Assembly (NCBI GenBank): GCA_022820995.1
Contig: JAJEEM010000035.1
Location: 1 to 52,506 of the forward strand
Length of the DNA: 52,506 nucleotides
Direction: 5' to 3'
From: Gemmatimonadota bacterium
GTDB lineage: Bacteria; Gemmatimonadota; Gemmatimonadetes; Palauibacterales; Palauibacteraceae
This document shows positions 26,463 to 35,493 of this stretch, piece after piece. Each line of letters opens with the position of its first letter. Position 1 is the stretch's first letter. Under the pieces are notes generated by a model that was not told where the DNA came from, did no database searches, and worked only from the letters and a program-made list of their open reading frames with translations. Position numbers and translations under genes: made by a program.

Positions 26463-27689
26463 ATGGGAGATCCAAGTTTCTTTCTGGAAGACCACCACGA
26501 GATGATCCGCGAGATGGTGCGGGAGTTCGCGGAGGCGGAGATCGCTCCCGTCGCCGCCCGCTACGATGAGTCGGAGGATTTTCCGTGGGACACCGGCGCC
26601 CTCATGTCCGAGCTGGGGTTGTTCGGGATCCCCTTCGAGGAGGGGTTCGGCGGCGCCGGCATGGACCTTCTCGCCGCGTCGATCGCCGTGGAGGAACTCG
26701 CCCGCGTGGACGCGAGTCATTCGATCATGATCGGGGCGCACACGAGCCTCGCCGCGACCCCGATCGCGCGCTGGGGGACGGAGGCGCAGAAGGAACGCTT
26801 CCTCCGGCCCCTCGCGAGCGGCCGCGTGCTCGGAGGGTTCGGGCTCACGGAGCCGGGGTCGGGGTCCGACGCGGGAGGCATGCGGACGACGGCCCGGAAG
26901 GCCGGCGACCGGTGGATCCTGAACGGCCGCAAGACGTGGATCACGCACGGCGGGGTGGGCGAAGTGTTCGTCGTCGGCGCCCTCACGTCGCCCGAGAAGG
27001 GCTCCCGCGGCATCACGGCGTTCATCCTCACCAAGGAGACGTGCGACCTCGAGGATGCCGCGCGCGTCGGGTTCGGCCACTCCGCGGACCTCGACCCGAT
27101 GCCGGGGTTCACCGCCGGGCAGAAGCTGCGCAAGCTGGGCTGGAACGCCTCCGATACGCGCGAACTCACGCTGGAGGATGTGGAGGTTCCGGAAGAGAAC
27201 GTGCTCGGCGAAGTGGACCGGGGTTTTCCCATCTTCCTCGACACCCTCGACGGCGGACGGGTCGGGATCGCCGCCCACGCGATCGGGATCGCGCAGGGGG
27301 CACTGGACGAGACGGTCCGCTACACCGGCGAGCGGAAGCAGTTCAGCAGGAAGATCCACGACTTCCAGGGGGTCCGCTTCATGCTCGCCGAGGCGCAGAC
27401 GCGCATTCACGCGGCGCGGCTGATGATGCACCACGCCGCGCGCCTCCGGATGGCGGGGGCGAGGCACAAGAAGGAGGCCGCCATGGCCAAGCTCTTCGCC
27501 TCGGAGACGGCGATGGACGTGACGACGATGGCGGTGCAGCTGCACGGCGGGTACGGCTATTCTCGCGAGTATCCCGTCGAACGGATGATGCGCGACGCGA
27601 AGATCACGGAGATCGGCGAGGGGACGAGCGAGATCCTCAAGATCGTGATTTCCAGGGAGATGCTGCGCGAAGCGGGCTCCCTCGATTAG
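26463..27689 (+). CDS. Acyl-CoA dehydrogenase
   Basis: 408 residues, ATG 26463 with GAGGAG just upstream. FAD acyl-CoA dehydrogenase fold throughout: FGLTEPGSGSDAGG (substrate/FAD loop), WILNGRKTWITHGG, RKQFSRKIHDFQGVRFML, VQLHGGYGYSREYPVERMMRD, and catalytic Glu in IGEGTSEI. Closest in look to short-/branched-chain or isovaleryl/butyryl types; substrate not determined. The 277 bases upstream are the divergent intergenic region shared with the ECF sigma gene. Confidence 0.9.
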   Translation: MGDPSFFLEDHHEMIREMVREFAEAEIAPVAARYDESEDFPWDTGALMSELGLFGIPFEEGFGGAGMDLLAASIAVEELARVDASHSIMIGAHTSLAATPIARWGTEAQKERFLRPLASGRVLGGFGLTEPGSGSDAGGMRTTARKAGDRWILNGRKTWITHGGVGEVFVVGALTSPEKGSRGITAFILTKETCDLEDAARVGFGHSADLDPMPGFTAGQKLRKLGWNASDTRELTLEDVEVPEENVLGEVDRGFPIFLDTLDGGRVGIAAHAIGIAQGALDETVRYTGERKQFSRKIHDFQGVRFMLAEAQTRIHAARLMMHHAARLRMAGARHKKEAAMAKLFASETAMDVTTMAVQLHGGYGYSREYPVERMMRDAKITEIGEGTSEILKIVISREMLREAGSLD

Positions 27690-27848
27690 TTTGGGGGAGC
27701 AGCCAACACGAAACCGGGCAGTAACGAGCAGATACACGAACCCCCGGGCAGCGGCCGGCGGTTCGCAGCGAAGAATCGAGTCTTACAGGATGCCAGCCCT
27801 CTGGTAGCGCAATCGGGCGCGGCGAACCCGTGTGCGTGCTGACGTAAC

Positions 27849-29390
27849 GTGCGCCGCGAGATCGTCGTAAACGCCACGACCCGCGAGAAACGGGTCGCGA
27901 TCCTGGACGACGGCCAACTCGTCGAACTGATGTACGAACGGCCCGACGAGCGCCGCATCGCCGGTGATATCTATCTCGGCGTCGTCGAGGCGATCGTGCC
28001 CGGACTCCAGGCCGCCTTCGTCGACATCGGCGTCGAGAAGTCCGCCTTCCTCCACGCCTCCGATCTGCAGCCCGACGAAGATCCCGATGAAGAGGGGAAC
28101 GGGGGACGGGAACGGAACGGAGGGCGCCGGAGGGCGCGCGGCGAGAACGCTCCCCGCATCGAGGACGCGCTCCGCAAGGATCAGAAACTCCTCGTCCAGG
28201 TCGTGAAGGAGCCCATCGGCACGAAGGGGGCCCGCGTCACTACGCAGGTCTCCCTCCCGGGCCGCTTCCTCGTGTACATCCCGGACTCGTCCCGCGTCGG
28301 CGTCAGCCGCAAGATCGGCGACCGGGAGACGCGCGTCCGCCTGCGACGCATGGTGCGGGACATCCTCGGCGACGACGGCGGCGTCATCGTCCGGACCGTC
28401 GGCGAGGAGTTGACGAAGGAGGCCTGCGAGCGGGAACTCAAGTCGCTGCGCAAGACGTGGAAGAAGGTGCGGCGCCGGCGGAAGGGGATGAAGGCGCCGG
28501 CCCTCGTGTACGAGGACGCGCGGCTGACGTCCGGCATCATCCGCGACCTGTTCAGCGACCGGATCGACCTGCTCACGGTGGATTCGGCGGAGCTGTACCA
28601 CGAGATCCGCTCCTACCTGGGTCAGGTGGACCCCGACCTGCTCGAGCGGGTGAGCCGGTACGACGGCGCGGCGCCCATCTTCGACGAGTTCGGGATCGAG
28701 GAGGAGATCCGGCGCGCGTTCCGCCGCACGGTCCACCTGAAGTCCGGCGGCCATGTCGTCATCGAGCAGACCGAGGCGCTCGTCTCGATCGACGTGAACA
28801 CGGGGCGCTACACGGGCCGCCGCGACCCGGCGAAGACGATCCTCAAGACGAACCTCGAGGCGGCGGGGGAGATCGCCCGCCAGCTCCGCCTGCGCGACGT
28901 GGGCGGGATCATCGTCATCGATTTCATCGACATGAACGAGGAGGAGGCCCGCAACAAGGTCGTGCAGCAGATGCGGACGCTGCTGGGCCACGACCGCGCG
29001 CGCTCGAAGGTGTTCGGGCTCTCCGAACTCGGCCTGCTCCAGCTCAGCCGGCAGCGCGTGAGCCCGAGCCTGCACCAGCGGATGATGGAGCCCTGTCCGT
29101 ACTGTGAGGGCGCGGGGCGGATCCTCGCCTCCGAGACGGTGGTGCGCCGCCTGGAGCGGGCGCTGGACCGCGTCGCCGCGGCCGGCCGGGAGAGCGGGAT
29201 CACGATTCTCACGCACCCCGTGATCGCCCTCCATCTGCTGGAGCGCGAGCGCGAGTTCCTGGGCCGGATGAGGAACAGCGGCAGGATCGCGATCGAGTTG
29301 CGCGACAACCCGCTGCTGGGTCTCGACGAGTTCCGGCTGCTCGCCCACCCGGCCGACGCCGACGTCACGAAGAAGTACATTTCGAGCTGA
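27849..29390 (+). CDS. rng: Ribonuclease G/E family
   Basis: 513 residues from GTG 27849, with no strong Shine-Dalgarno. The N-terminal S1 domain (IYLGVVEAIVPGLQAAFVDI) carries an acidic/Arg-rich insertion (about 78-105). The catalytic DNase I-like domain has LVSIDVNTGRYTGR (Asp near 315) and IIVIDFIDMNEEE (Asp near 358), the magnesium ligands. The zinc link CPYC (about residues 416-419) organises the dimer. The length is right for RNase G rather than RNase E, whose C-terminal scaffold is lacking. Its role is mRNA decay and rRNA maturation. The order rng-rplU-rpmA is a known conserved arrangement. Confidence 0.9.
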   Translation: MRREIVVNATTREKRVAILDDGQLVELMYERPDERRIAGDIYLGVVEAIVPGLQAAFVDIGVEKSAFLHASDLQPDEDPDEEGNGGRERNGGRRRARGENAPRIEDALRKDQKLLVQVVKEPIGTKGARVTTQVSLPGRFLVYIPDSSRVGVSRKIGDRETRVRLRRMVRDILGDDGGVIVRTVGEELTKEACERELKSLRKTWKKVRRRRKGMKAPALVYEDARLTSGIIRDLFSDRIDLLTVDSAELYHEIRSYLGQVDPDLLERVSRYDGAAPIFDEFGIEEEIRRAFRRTVHLKSGGHVVIEQTEALVSIDVNTGRYTGRRDPAKTILKTNLEAAGEIARQLRLRDVGGIIVIDFIDMNEEEARNKVVQQMRTLLGHDRARSKVFGLSELGLLQLSRQRVSPSLHQRMMEPCPYCEGAGRILASETVVRRLERALDRVAAAGRESGITILTHPVIALHLLEREREFLGRMRNSGRIAIELRDNPLLGLDEFRLLAHPADADVTKKYISS

Positions 29391-29402
29391 CCGCCGGGGG
29401 AG

Positions 29403-29466
29403 CCGGAGCCTGCGGACCGGCCCGCCGCCGGGTGGCGCCGGAGCCCGCGGACCGGCCCGCCGCCGG
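29403..29466. repeat. Two-copy tandem repeat, 35-base period
   Basis: A 29-base GC-rich unit (begins CCGGAGCC, ends CGCCGCCGG) occurs at 29403-29431 and 29438-29466 with one mismatch, directly after the RNase G stop. It can fold back on itself and may weaken read-through into rplU, or be a slippage product. Confidence 0.6.
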
Positions 29467-29488
29467 TGCCGTCGCGGCGCCATTTTGT

Positions 29489-29517
29489 TTGACACATCCG
29501 CCGCGCGCGGGTAATCT
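29489..29517 (+). promoter_or_regulatory. Strong sigma70-type promoter for rplU-rpmA
   Basis: TTGACA (29489-29494), a 17-base spacer, and TAATCT (29512-29517): close to the ideal housekeeping promoter and by far the best match in the window. It predicts a start near 29524 and a short 5' leader of about 37 bases before ATG 29561, consistent with high ribosomal-protein expression. Confidence 0.7.
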
Positions 29518-29560
29518 CAGCGGCTCGCAATTCGTGGAATTCCAGCAGTGATCTGACGAT

Positions 29561-30130
29561 ATGTACGCGATTTTCAAAGCCCAGGGGAAGCAGTTCCGCG
29601 CGGTGGAGGACGCCGTGCTCCGCATCCCCTCCCTCGAGGCGGAGCCCGGGGAGACGGTCACGTTCGGCGACGTGTTGCTCGCGGAGCAGGACGGGGATGT
29701 CCATGTGGGCGCCCCGTGCGTGGCGGGCGCCTCGGTCGCGGCCGAGGTCGTGAGCCACGGGCGCGGCGACAAGATCATCGTCTACAAGATGAAGCGGCGG
29801 AAGGGCTACCGGCGGAAGCAGGGGCACCGCCAGGGTTACACGGAGATCCGCATCCTCGGCATCGATCTGCCCGACGAGCCGCAGGAGCCGGCGGCCGCGG
29901 CGCCCGAGCCCGCTCCGGAGGCCGAGCCTGCTCCGGACACCGAAGCCGCGCCGGAAGCCGCGCCTGCGCCCGATGACGGCGAGCCCGCGTCGATGGACAT
30001 CACGCCGGTGGCGCGGAAGCTGGCGGAGGAGCACGGACTCGACCCGGGCGCGATCGAGGGGACGGGCAAGGATGGCCGCATCCTCAAGAGCGATGTGGAC
30101 AGGGCCATTGCGGCGAAGGAAGGCGACTGA
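29561..30130 (+). CDS. rplU: Ribosomal protein L21 with C-terminal E3-binding-like domain
   Basis: 189 residues; usual L21 is about 103. Residues 1-103 are a full L21 ([42 protein letters not shown]). Residues 104-144 are a Pro/Ala/Glu linker. Residues 146-186 read [15 protein letters not shown], then [20 protein letters not shown], matching the peripheral subunit-binding (E3-binding) domain of 2-oxoacid dehydrogenase E2 proteins in its helix-loop-helix, GTG.xGRI.k.DV core and spacing. Linker and domain also resemble E2 architecture. No frameshift is seen; the stop overlaps the L27 start. What the extra domain binds is unknown. Confidence 0.85.
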   Translation: MYAIFKAQGKQFRAVEDAVLRIPSLEAEPGETVTFGDVLLAEQDGDVHVGAPCVAGASVAAEVVSHGRGDKIIVYKMKRRKGYRRKQGHRQGYTEIRILGIDLPDEPQEPAAAAPEPAPEAEPAPDTEAAPEAAPAPDDGEPASMDITPVARKLAEEHGLDPGAIEGTGKDGRILKSDVDRAIAAKEGD

Positions 30131-30387
30131 TGGCGCACAAGAAAGGTGTCGGCTCCAGCCGCAACGGACGCGATTCGAATCCGCAGTACCTCGGCGTCAA
30201 GCGATACGGGGGCGAGCACGTCATCGCCGGCCACATCCTCGTTCGGCAGCGGGGGACGGCCTTTCACCCGGGCCGCAACGTCGGCCGGGGGAAGGACGAC
30301 ACGCTGTTCGCGCTCGCCGACGGACAGGTCGAATTCCACCGCCGGCGAGGCCGTCGCTTCGTCAGCGTCGTGACGCCGGGAACGTAG
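30130..30387 (+). CDS. rpmA: Ribosomal protein L27
   Basis: 85 residues, normal for L27. [19 protein letters not shown] at the N terminus reaches the peptidyl-transferase centre, with [19 protein letters not shown] and [17 protein letters not shown] following. Start ATG 30130 overlaps the L21 stop (TGATG), with GAAGGA upstream, so it is coupled to L21. No N-terminal propeptide of the Firmicutes type. Confidence 0.95.
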   Translation: MAHKKGVGSSRNGRDSNPQYLGVKRYGGEHVIAGHILVRQRGTAFHPGRNVGRGKDDTLFALADGQVEFHRRRGRRFVSVVTPGT

Positions 30388-30483
30388 CCCGCCGCGCGCT
30401 CGCAGCCGCACCGCCACCGGCTGCAGCCGCGCCGGGCGGTTCCGGTGCCGCCGAAATCCCGTCGGACACCCTCGGGAGCACCC

Positions 30484-31263
30484 TCAGGAGCCCCTGAACT
30501 CGGGCTTCCGCTTCTCCAGGAACGCGCCCACGCCCTCCGCCATGTCATCCGTGGAGAAGAGGAGCGAAAACCAGCTCCGCTCGAACTTCAACCCCTCATC
30601 CAGCGGCATCCGCCGCGCGGCGAGGATGGACTCCTTGGCGGCCTGAAGCGCGACGGGGCTGCGGCTCGCGATGTTCGACGCGAGTTCCATGACGTGATTC
30701 TCGAGTTCCCCGGGGGCGACCGCGGCCTCCACGAGCCCGATCTGCTCGGCCTTCTCCCCTGAAATCAGCTCGCCGCTCATCACGAGCCGCATGGCCCAGC
30801 CCTCGCCGACCAGCCGCGGAAGGCGCTGCGTGCCGCCCGCGCCGGGGATGAGTCCGAGGTTGATCTCCGGCTGGCCGATCCGCGCGGCCGTCGATGCCAC
30901 GCGCATGTCGCACGACATGGCGAGTTCGCAGCCGCCGCCGAGACAGAAGCCGTTGATCATCGCGATGACGGGTTTGGGGAAGGATTCGATCGCGCTGTAC
31001 ATGTCGCCGCGCGTCATGCTGCGGTACTGCTCGACCGGACGCGCGTCCTTGAACTCCGAGATGTCGGCGCCCGCGATGAAGGAGCGGTCGCCGGCCCCCG
31101 TGATGACGACGACGCGAACCTCGTCGTCCGCCGCCAGGCGGTCGAGCGCGCCGAAGATGGCGCAGCGCACGGCGCCGTTCAGCGCGTTGAGCTTCTCCGG
31201 CCGGTTGACCGTGAGCCTGGCGATATGTCCGTCGAGCTTCTCGACGAGAAGAACGTCACTCAT
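30484..31263 (-). CDS. Enoyl-CoA hydratase/isomerase (classical crotonase)
   Basis: 259 residues from ATG 31263. Oxyanion motifs FIAGADISEF and NGFCLGGGCELAMSCD; both catalytic glutamates are present (GGGCELA and QPEINLGLIPGAGG). This is the classical hydratase pattern, unlike the crotonase at 19346. Probable role in beta-oxidation of short acyl-CoAs. Convergent with rpmA; the 96 bases between show only a short GGCGG/CCGCC hairpin. Upstream of it on the same strand are the YtcJ-type amidohydrolases, 43 bases away. Confidence 0.9.
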   Translation of the reverse strand: MSDVLLVEKLDGHIARLTVNRPEKLNALNGAVRCAIFGALDRLAADDEVRVVVITGAGDRSFIAGADISEFKDARPVEQYRSMTRGDMYSAIESFPKPVIAMINGFCLGGGCELAMSCDMRVASTAARIGQPEINLGLIPGAGGTQRLPRLVGEGWAMRLVMSGELISGEKAEQIGLVEAAVAPGELENHVMELASNIASRSPVALQAAKESILAARRMPLDEGLKFERSWFSLLFSTDDMAEGVGAFLEKRKPEFRGS

Positions 31264-31306
31264 GACGACTCCGATGCTAGGGTTGGTTGTTTCGGCGACG
31301 CCGGAC

Positions 31307-33013
31307 TCAGGCTTCGTGGGTGGTGCGGCCGCCGAGGACGGTGCGGACGACTTCGATCTCCTTGATCGCGTGCGGGTCGGCCGTGTGGGGATCGTCGCCG
31401 AGGATGACGTAGTCCGCCAGCTTTCCCCCGGTGATCGAGCCCTTGAGGTTCTCCTCGAAGGAGGCGTGGGCCCCGTTGATCGTGCAGATGCGGAGCGCCT
31501 CGGGGACGGAGATCTTCTGGCTCGGACCCCACTCGCGGCCCTGCATGTCGGTGCGCGTGACCATGCTCTGGATCGCCATCAGCGCCTCGAACGGGCCCGG
31601 CGGATAGTCGGAGGCGCCCGCCACGGGGATGTCGTAGTCGAGGAAGCGGCGGTGGGCGAACATCCATTCCATCTTCTCCTGCCCGTATTCGCCCCACTTG
31701 TTCCCGTGGAAGTGGATGTAGGTGTAGAAGGGGGTGGGGATGGCGCCGATGTCCTTGATCCGCTGGAGGAGCGGGTCGTCCACGAGCGAGCAGTGCTCGA
31801 GGCGGAAGCGGGGGTCGGCCTGCGGCATCTCGCGCTGGACGCGCTCGTACGCGTTGAGGCACATGTCGATCGTCTTGTCGCCGTTCGCGTGGATGGCGAT
31901 CTGGAAGCCGGCGCGGACCGCGTCGTCCACCGCCGCGTCGATGTCCGCCTGGCTCATGGTGGAGATGCCGTAGTCGTCCGGGCGTCCGACGTACGGGGTG
32001 CGCATCGCCATCGTCCGCTCCGAGGCGGAGCCGTCCGCGCTGTACTTGACCGCGCCGATGCGCAGGTTCTCGTCGCCGAGGCCGGTGCGGACCCCCGCCT
32101 GCTTGAGCGCCGAGAACAGCAGGCTGCCCCCGGAGGGGAAATAGTTCATGCGGAAGCGGAGTTCTCCCGCGTCGTAGGCGTCCTGGAGCGCGGTCAGGCC
32201 CTGGCTGTTCCCGCCCGTCTCGTGGACCGAGGTGATGCCGGCCGCGGACATCAGCTCGCCGATGAGGGCGACGCCGGCGTGGCGTTCCTCCCGCGTGCTC
32301 CCGCCGGGGACGAGGCGCTGCAGGGGGCGGCGCGCGAGTGAGGCGACCTTGCCCGTGAGTTCGCCGTCCTCGCGGTAGAAGTGGCCCCCGGGCGGGTCGG
32401 GGGTGTCCACCGTGACTCCGGCGAGTTCGAACGCCTTCGAGTTGTAGACGCTCGTGTGCCCGCCGCGGTGCGTAACCTGGACGGGGTGGTCGGGGACGGC
32501 TTCGTCGATGTCGAGGCGGTTGAGGGGGCGCCCTTCCTCGATCTTCGTGTCGTCGTAGAGGAAGCCGACGACCCACTCGCCGGGAGGCGTGTTCTGCGCG
32601 CGCTCGCGGAGCGCGGACTTCATCCCCTCGATCGTGCGGATGTTCATGTCCACCTGCGTGAGGTGGCGCATGCCGGCGGAGGAGGGGTGGTTGTGCGCGT
32701 CGATGAAGCCGGGGACGACGGTGCGGCCGCCCGCGTCGATCCGCTCGGTGCCGGGGCCGATGAGGTTGGCGATGTCGTCGTTCGAGCCCACGGCGAGGAA
32801 GCGCCCGTTCTTCACGGCGAACGCCTCGGCCCGGGGGTTCGCGTTGTCCACCGTGTAGACGGTCGCGTGCGTCACGACCTGGTCCGCGTGCGCGGAGCCG
32901 CCGGCGCCGGCCTGCCCGCCGCCACCGCCCTGCGTCCCGCAGCCGGCCAGGGCCGCGCCCCCCGCCGCGAGCCCGGAAAGGGCCATGAACTCCCGGCGAT
33001 TGACCTCGCTCAT
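31307..33013 (-). CDS. YtcJ-type amidohydrolase, Tat lipoprotein (copy 1)
   Basis: 568 residues from ATG 33013 with GAGGGAGA upstream. The N terminus has a twin-arginine motif and lipobox (NRREFMALSGLAAG, then LAGC), so it is exported folded and lipid-anchored. A Gly-rich spacer follows. Metal and catalytic motifs of the amidohydrolase-3 (YtcJ) family: DAHNHP (HxH), DGSASERTMAM, HANGD, LEHCSLV and GASDYPPGPF (catalytic Asp). Family members hydrolyse N-formyl or N-acyl amides; substrate unknown. It is a tandem paralogue of the next gene, with long near-identical stretches even in DNA. Confidence 0.85.
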   Translation of the reverse strand: MSEVNRREFMALSGLAAGGAALAGCGTQGGGGGQAGAGGSAHADQVVTHATVYTVDNANPRAEAFAVKNGRFLAVGSNDDIANLIGPGTERIDAGGRTVVPGFIDAHNHPSSAGMRHLTQVDMNIRTIEGMKSALRERAQNTPPGEWVVGFLYDDTKIEEGRPLNRLDIDEAVPDHPVQVTHRGGHTSVYNSKAFELAGVTVDTPDPPGGHFYREDGELTGKVASLARRPLQRLVPGGSTREERHAGVALIGELMSAAGITSVHETGGNSQGLTALQDAYDAGELRFRMNYFPSGGSLLFSALKQAGVRTGLGDENLRIGAVKYSADGSASERTMAMRTPYVGRPDDYGISTMSQADIDAAVDDAVRAGFQIAIHANGDKTIDMCLNAYERVQREMPQADPRFRLEHCSLVDDPLLQRIKDIGAIPTPFYTYIHFHGNKWGEYGQEKMEWMFAHRRFLDYDIPVAGASDYPPGPFEALMAIQSMVTRTDMQGREWGPSQKISVPEALRICTINGAHASFEENLKGSITGGKLADYVILGDDPHTADPHAIKEIEVVRTVLGGRTTHEA

Positions 33014-33057
33014 CTTCGTCTCCCTCGGGCTTCGTGCGTCTTGGGCTTCGTCTGTCT

Positions 33058-34785
33058 TCAGGCTTCGTACGTCGCGCGGCCGCCGACGACGGTGCGCAGA
33101 ATCTCGATTTCCTTGATCGCGAACGGGTCGGTCGTGTGCGGGTCCTCCGCGAGGATCACGAAATCCGCCAGCTTGCCCGCGGCGATCGATCCCTTGATCC
33201 CTTCCTCGAAGGCGGCGTGGGCCCCGTTGATCGTGCACACGCGGAGCGCCTCCTCCACCGTGATCTTCTGGCTCGGGCCCCACTCGCGCCCCTGCATGTC
33301 GGTGCGCGTGACCATGCTCTGGATCCCCATCAGCGTCTCGAACGGGCCCGGCGGGTAGTCGGAGGCGCCCGCCACGGGGATCCCGTAGTCGATGAAGCGC
33401 CGGTGCGCGAACATCCATTCCATCTTCTCGGCGCCGTACTCGCCCCACTTGTTCCCGTGGAAGTGGACGTAGGTATAGAAGGGGGTGGGGATCGCGCCCA
33501 CGTCCCGGATCCGGCGCAGGAGATCGTTGTTCACGAGCGAGCAGTGCTCGAGGCGGAAGCGGGGATCGGCCTGCGGCATCTCCCGCTGCGCGCGCTCGAA
33601 GGCGGTGAGGCACATGTCGATCGCGAGGTCGCCGTTGGCGTGGATCCCGATCTGCCATCCGTTCCGCACCGCGTCGTCCACCGCCTCGTGGATCTCCTCC
33701 TGGTCCATCGTGAGGATCCCGTAGTCGTCGGGGCGGCCGACGTAGGGCGTGGACATCGCCATCGTTCGCTCGGAGGCGGAGCCGTCGGCCCCGTACTTGA
33801 TCCCGCCCACCTTCACCCACTCGTCCCCGAAGCCGGTGCGGATGCCCGCCGTCTTGAGGGCGTTGAAGAGGCCCGAGGGGTCGCCGGCGTTGGGGAAGAC
33901 GTAGGCGCGGAAGTGGAGTTCGCCCGCCTCGTGGGCGTCCTGATAGCTCACGAGGTCGTTGCCGGCCCCGGTCTCGTGGACCGACGTGAGGCCGGCCGCG
34001 GCCATGCGCTCGCCGATGAGACGGATGCTCTCCTGCCGCTCGGCGCGCGTCGTCCCGGCGGGGATGAGGCTTTCGAGCGGGTCCTTGGCGTGTTCCGCCA
34101 CGCGCCCGGTGAGTTCGCCGTTCTCTTTGTAGAACTTGCCGCCGGGCGGGTCGGGGGTGTCCGCGGTGATCCCGGCGAGTTCGAATGCCCGGGAGTTGTA
34201 GACGCCGGTGTGGCCGCCGCGGTGGGTGACGGAGACGGGGTGGTCCGGGACCGCGTCGTCGATGTCGGCGCGGGTCAGCGGACGTCCGTCCTCGAGCTTG
34301 GTGTCGTCGTAGAGGAAGCCCTGCACCCACTGGCCCGGCGGCGTGTTCTGGGCCCGCTCGCCGAGCGCGCTCTTGATGGCCTCGATCGAGCGCACGTCGA
34401 GGCTCACCTGTTTGAGGTGCTTCGTGCCGGAGTAGAAGGGATGGTTGTGGGCGTCGATGAAGCCGGGGACGACGGTGTGGCCGGTGGCGTCGATGACGTC
34501 GGTGCCGGGGCCGATGAGGTTCGAGATGTCGTCGCTGGAGCCCACGGCGAGGAAGCGGCCGCTCTTGACGGCGAACGCCTCGGCGCGCGGCAGGTCGTCA
34601 TCCACGGTATGGACGGTCGCGTCGCGGACGACGATGTCCGCGTGGCCTCCGGCTGCGGTGCCGGCGGCCGTGCGGGATCCGCCCCCGGGGCTGCCGGAAC
34701 CTCCCGGGCCGCAGCCCGCCAGCGCCGCGCCGCCCGCCGCGAGGCCGGAGATCGCCATGAAGTCGCGCCGCGTGAAGTCGCTCAT
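33058..34785 (-). CDS. YtcJ-type amidohydrolase, Tat lipoprotein (copy 2)
   Basis: 575 residues from ATG 34785. Same plan as its neighbour: TRRDFMAISGLAAGG and LAGC, a Gly/Pro/Ser/Ala spacer, DAHNHP, DGSASERTMAM, HANGD, LEHCSLV, AGASDYPPGPF, and a C terminus ending GGRATYEA. Both copies keep all visible metal ligands. The first 45 mature residues and parts of the middle (YVFPNAGDPSGLFNALKTAG versus a shorter segment) differ most, where substrate specificity may have diverged. A 44-base gap separates the copies and 52 bases the cupin gene upstream. Confidence 0.85.
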   Translation of the reverse strand: MSDFTRRDFMAISGLAAGGAALAGCGPGGSGSPGGGSRTAAGTAAGGHADIVVRDATVHTVDDDLPRAEAFAVKSGRFLAVGSSDDISNLIGPGTDVIDATGHTVVPGFIDAHNHPFYSGTKHLKQVSLDVRSIEAIKSALGERAQNTPPGQWVQGFLYDDTKLEDGRPLTRADIDDAVPDHPVSVTHRGGHTGVYNSRAFELAGITADTPDPPGGKFYKENGELTGRVAEHAKDPLESLIPAGTTRAERQESIRLIGERMAAAGLTSVHETGAGNDLVSYQDAHEAGELHFRAYVFPNAGDPSGLFNALKTAGIRTGFGDEWVKVGGIKYGADGSASERTMAMSTPYVGRPDDYGILTMDQEEIHEAVDDAVRNGWQIGIHANGDLAIDMCLTAFERAQREMPQADPRFRLEHCSLVNNDLLRRIRDVGAIPTPFYTYVHFHGNKWGEYGAEKMEWMFAHRRFIDYGIPVAGASDYPPGPFETLMGIQSMVTRTDMQGREWGPSQKITVEEALRVCTINGAHAAFEEGIKGSIAAGKLADFVILAEDPHTTDPFAIKEIEILRTVVGGRATYEA

Positions 34786-34837
34786 CCGGTCTCCCTCCGA
34801 CGGTGGATCGGTTGGCGTTTGCCGCTCTCGGCGTGCC

Positions 34838-35365
34838 CTACCTTAGCTCGACGAGTTGCTCGGGGTCCACGCGCACGACGATGTAGGTGATCGTCTCCGT
34901 GATCTCGCTGAAGCCGTGCGGCGAGCCCGCCGGAATGATGAGCATGTCGCCGGGGCCGATCTCCTGGCTCTCTCCACCCGTGATTCCGCCCACCGCACTG
35001 GGTCCGGTGAGCGTCCGCACGGTGTTGCCTTCGGGGTCGAGTTCCCACGCGTCGGAGAGTTCGCCGCCGGTCACGAGCGTGCCGCGGCCGGAGACGACGT
35101 AGTAGACCTCGGTCTGTTTGTGGTGCTGGATCGCCCCGAGCGAGGTGGACGGCGGGCGCTGGACGACGCCGACGCCGGCGTTGTGTCCGCCCGCGTCGAT
35201 GTGCCGGATCTGCTGGTCGCTGACCCGGCCCTCGGGCGCGTTCGCGATCGTGGCGAGAATGTCGGCCGCCGAGATGTACGTGGCCGGCGGGTTGTCCGGA
35301 CGGTCGCCCGGCGCCGCGCTCCAGAGGAGACCCGCCGCGAGGGCGGCGACGATCAGCTTCGACAT
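34838..35365 (-). CDS. Exported cupin-domain protein
   Basis: 175 residues. A signal peptide is likely (LIVAALAAGLLWSAAPG). A single double-stranded beta-helix domain covers about 75-170. Cupin motif 2 is clear (GPGDMLIIPAGSPHGF). Motif 1 is QHHKQTEVYYVVSGRG: the second His and the Glu are in place, but the first ligand position carries Gln with a His beside it. Function unknown. It is on the same strand and upstream of the two amidohydrolases, perhaps in one operon. GGAG lies eight bases before ATG 35365. Confidence 0.75.
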   Translation of the reverse strand: MSKLIVAALAAGLLWSAAPGDRPDNPPATYISAADILATIANAPEGRVSDQQIRHIDAGGHNAGVGVVQRPPSTSLGAIQHHKQTEVYYVVSGRGTLVTGGELSDAWELDPEGNTVRTLTGPSAVGGITGGESQEIGPGDMLIIPAGSPHGFSEITETITYIVVRVDPEQLVELR

Positions 35366-35493
35366 GGCTTATACTCCGGCGTTGGGAGTCGTCGGACCTG
35401 AAGTGATCCTGCCGGATTCTAGGGGCTCTCAAGGGTCGCGGTCCACGGCTTGGCGCAGTTCGTAACGTAGACATCCGGGCAAAGGCGGGACCG

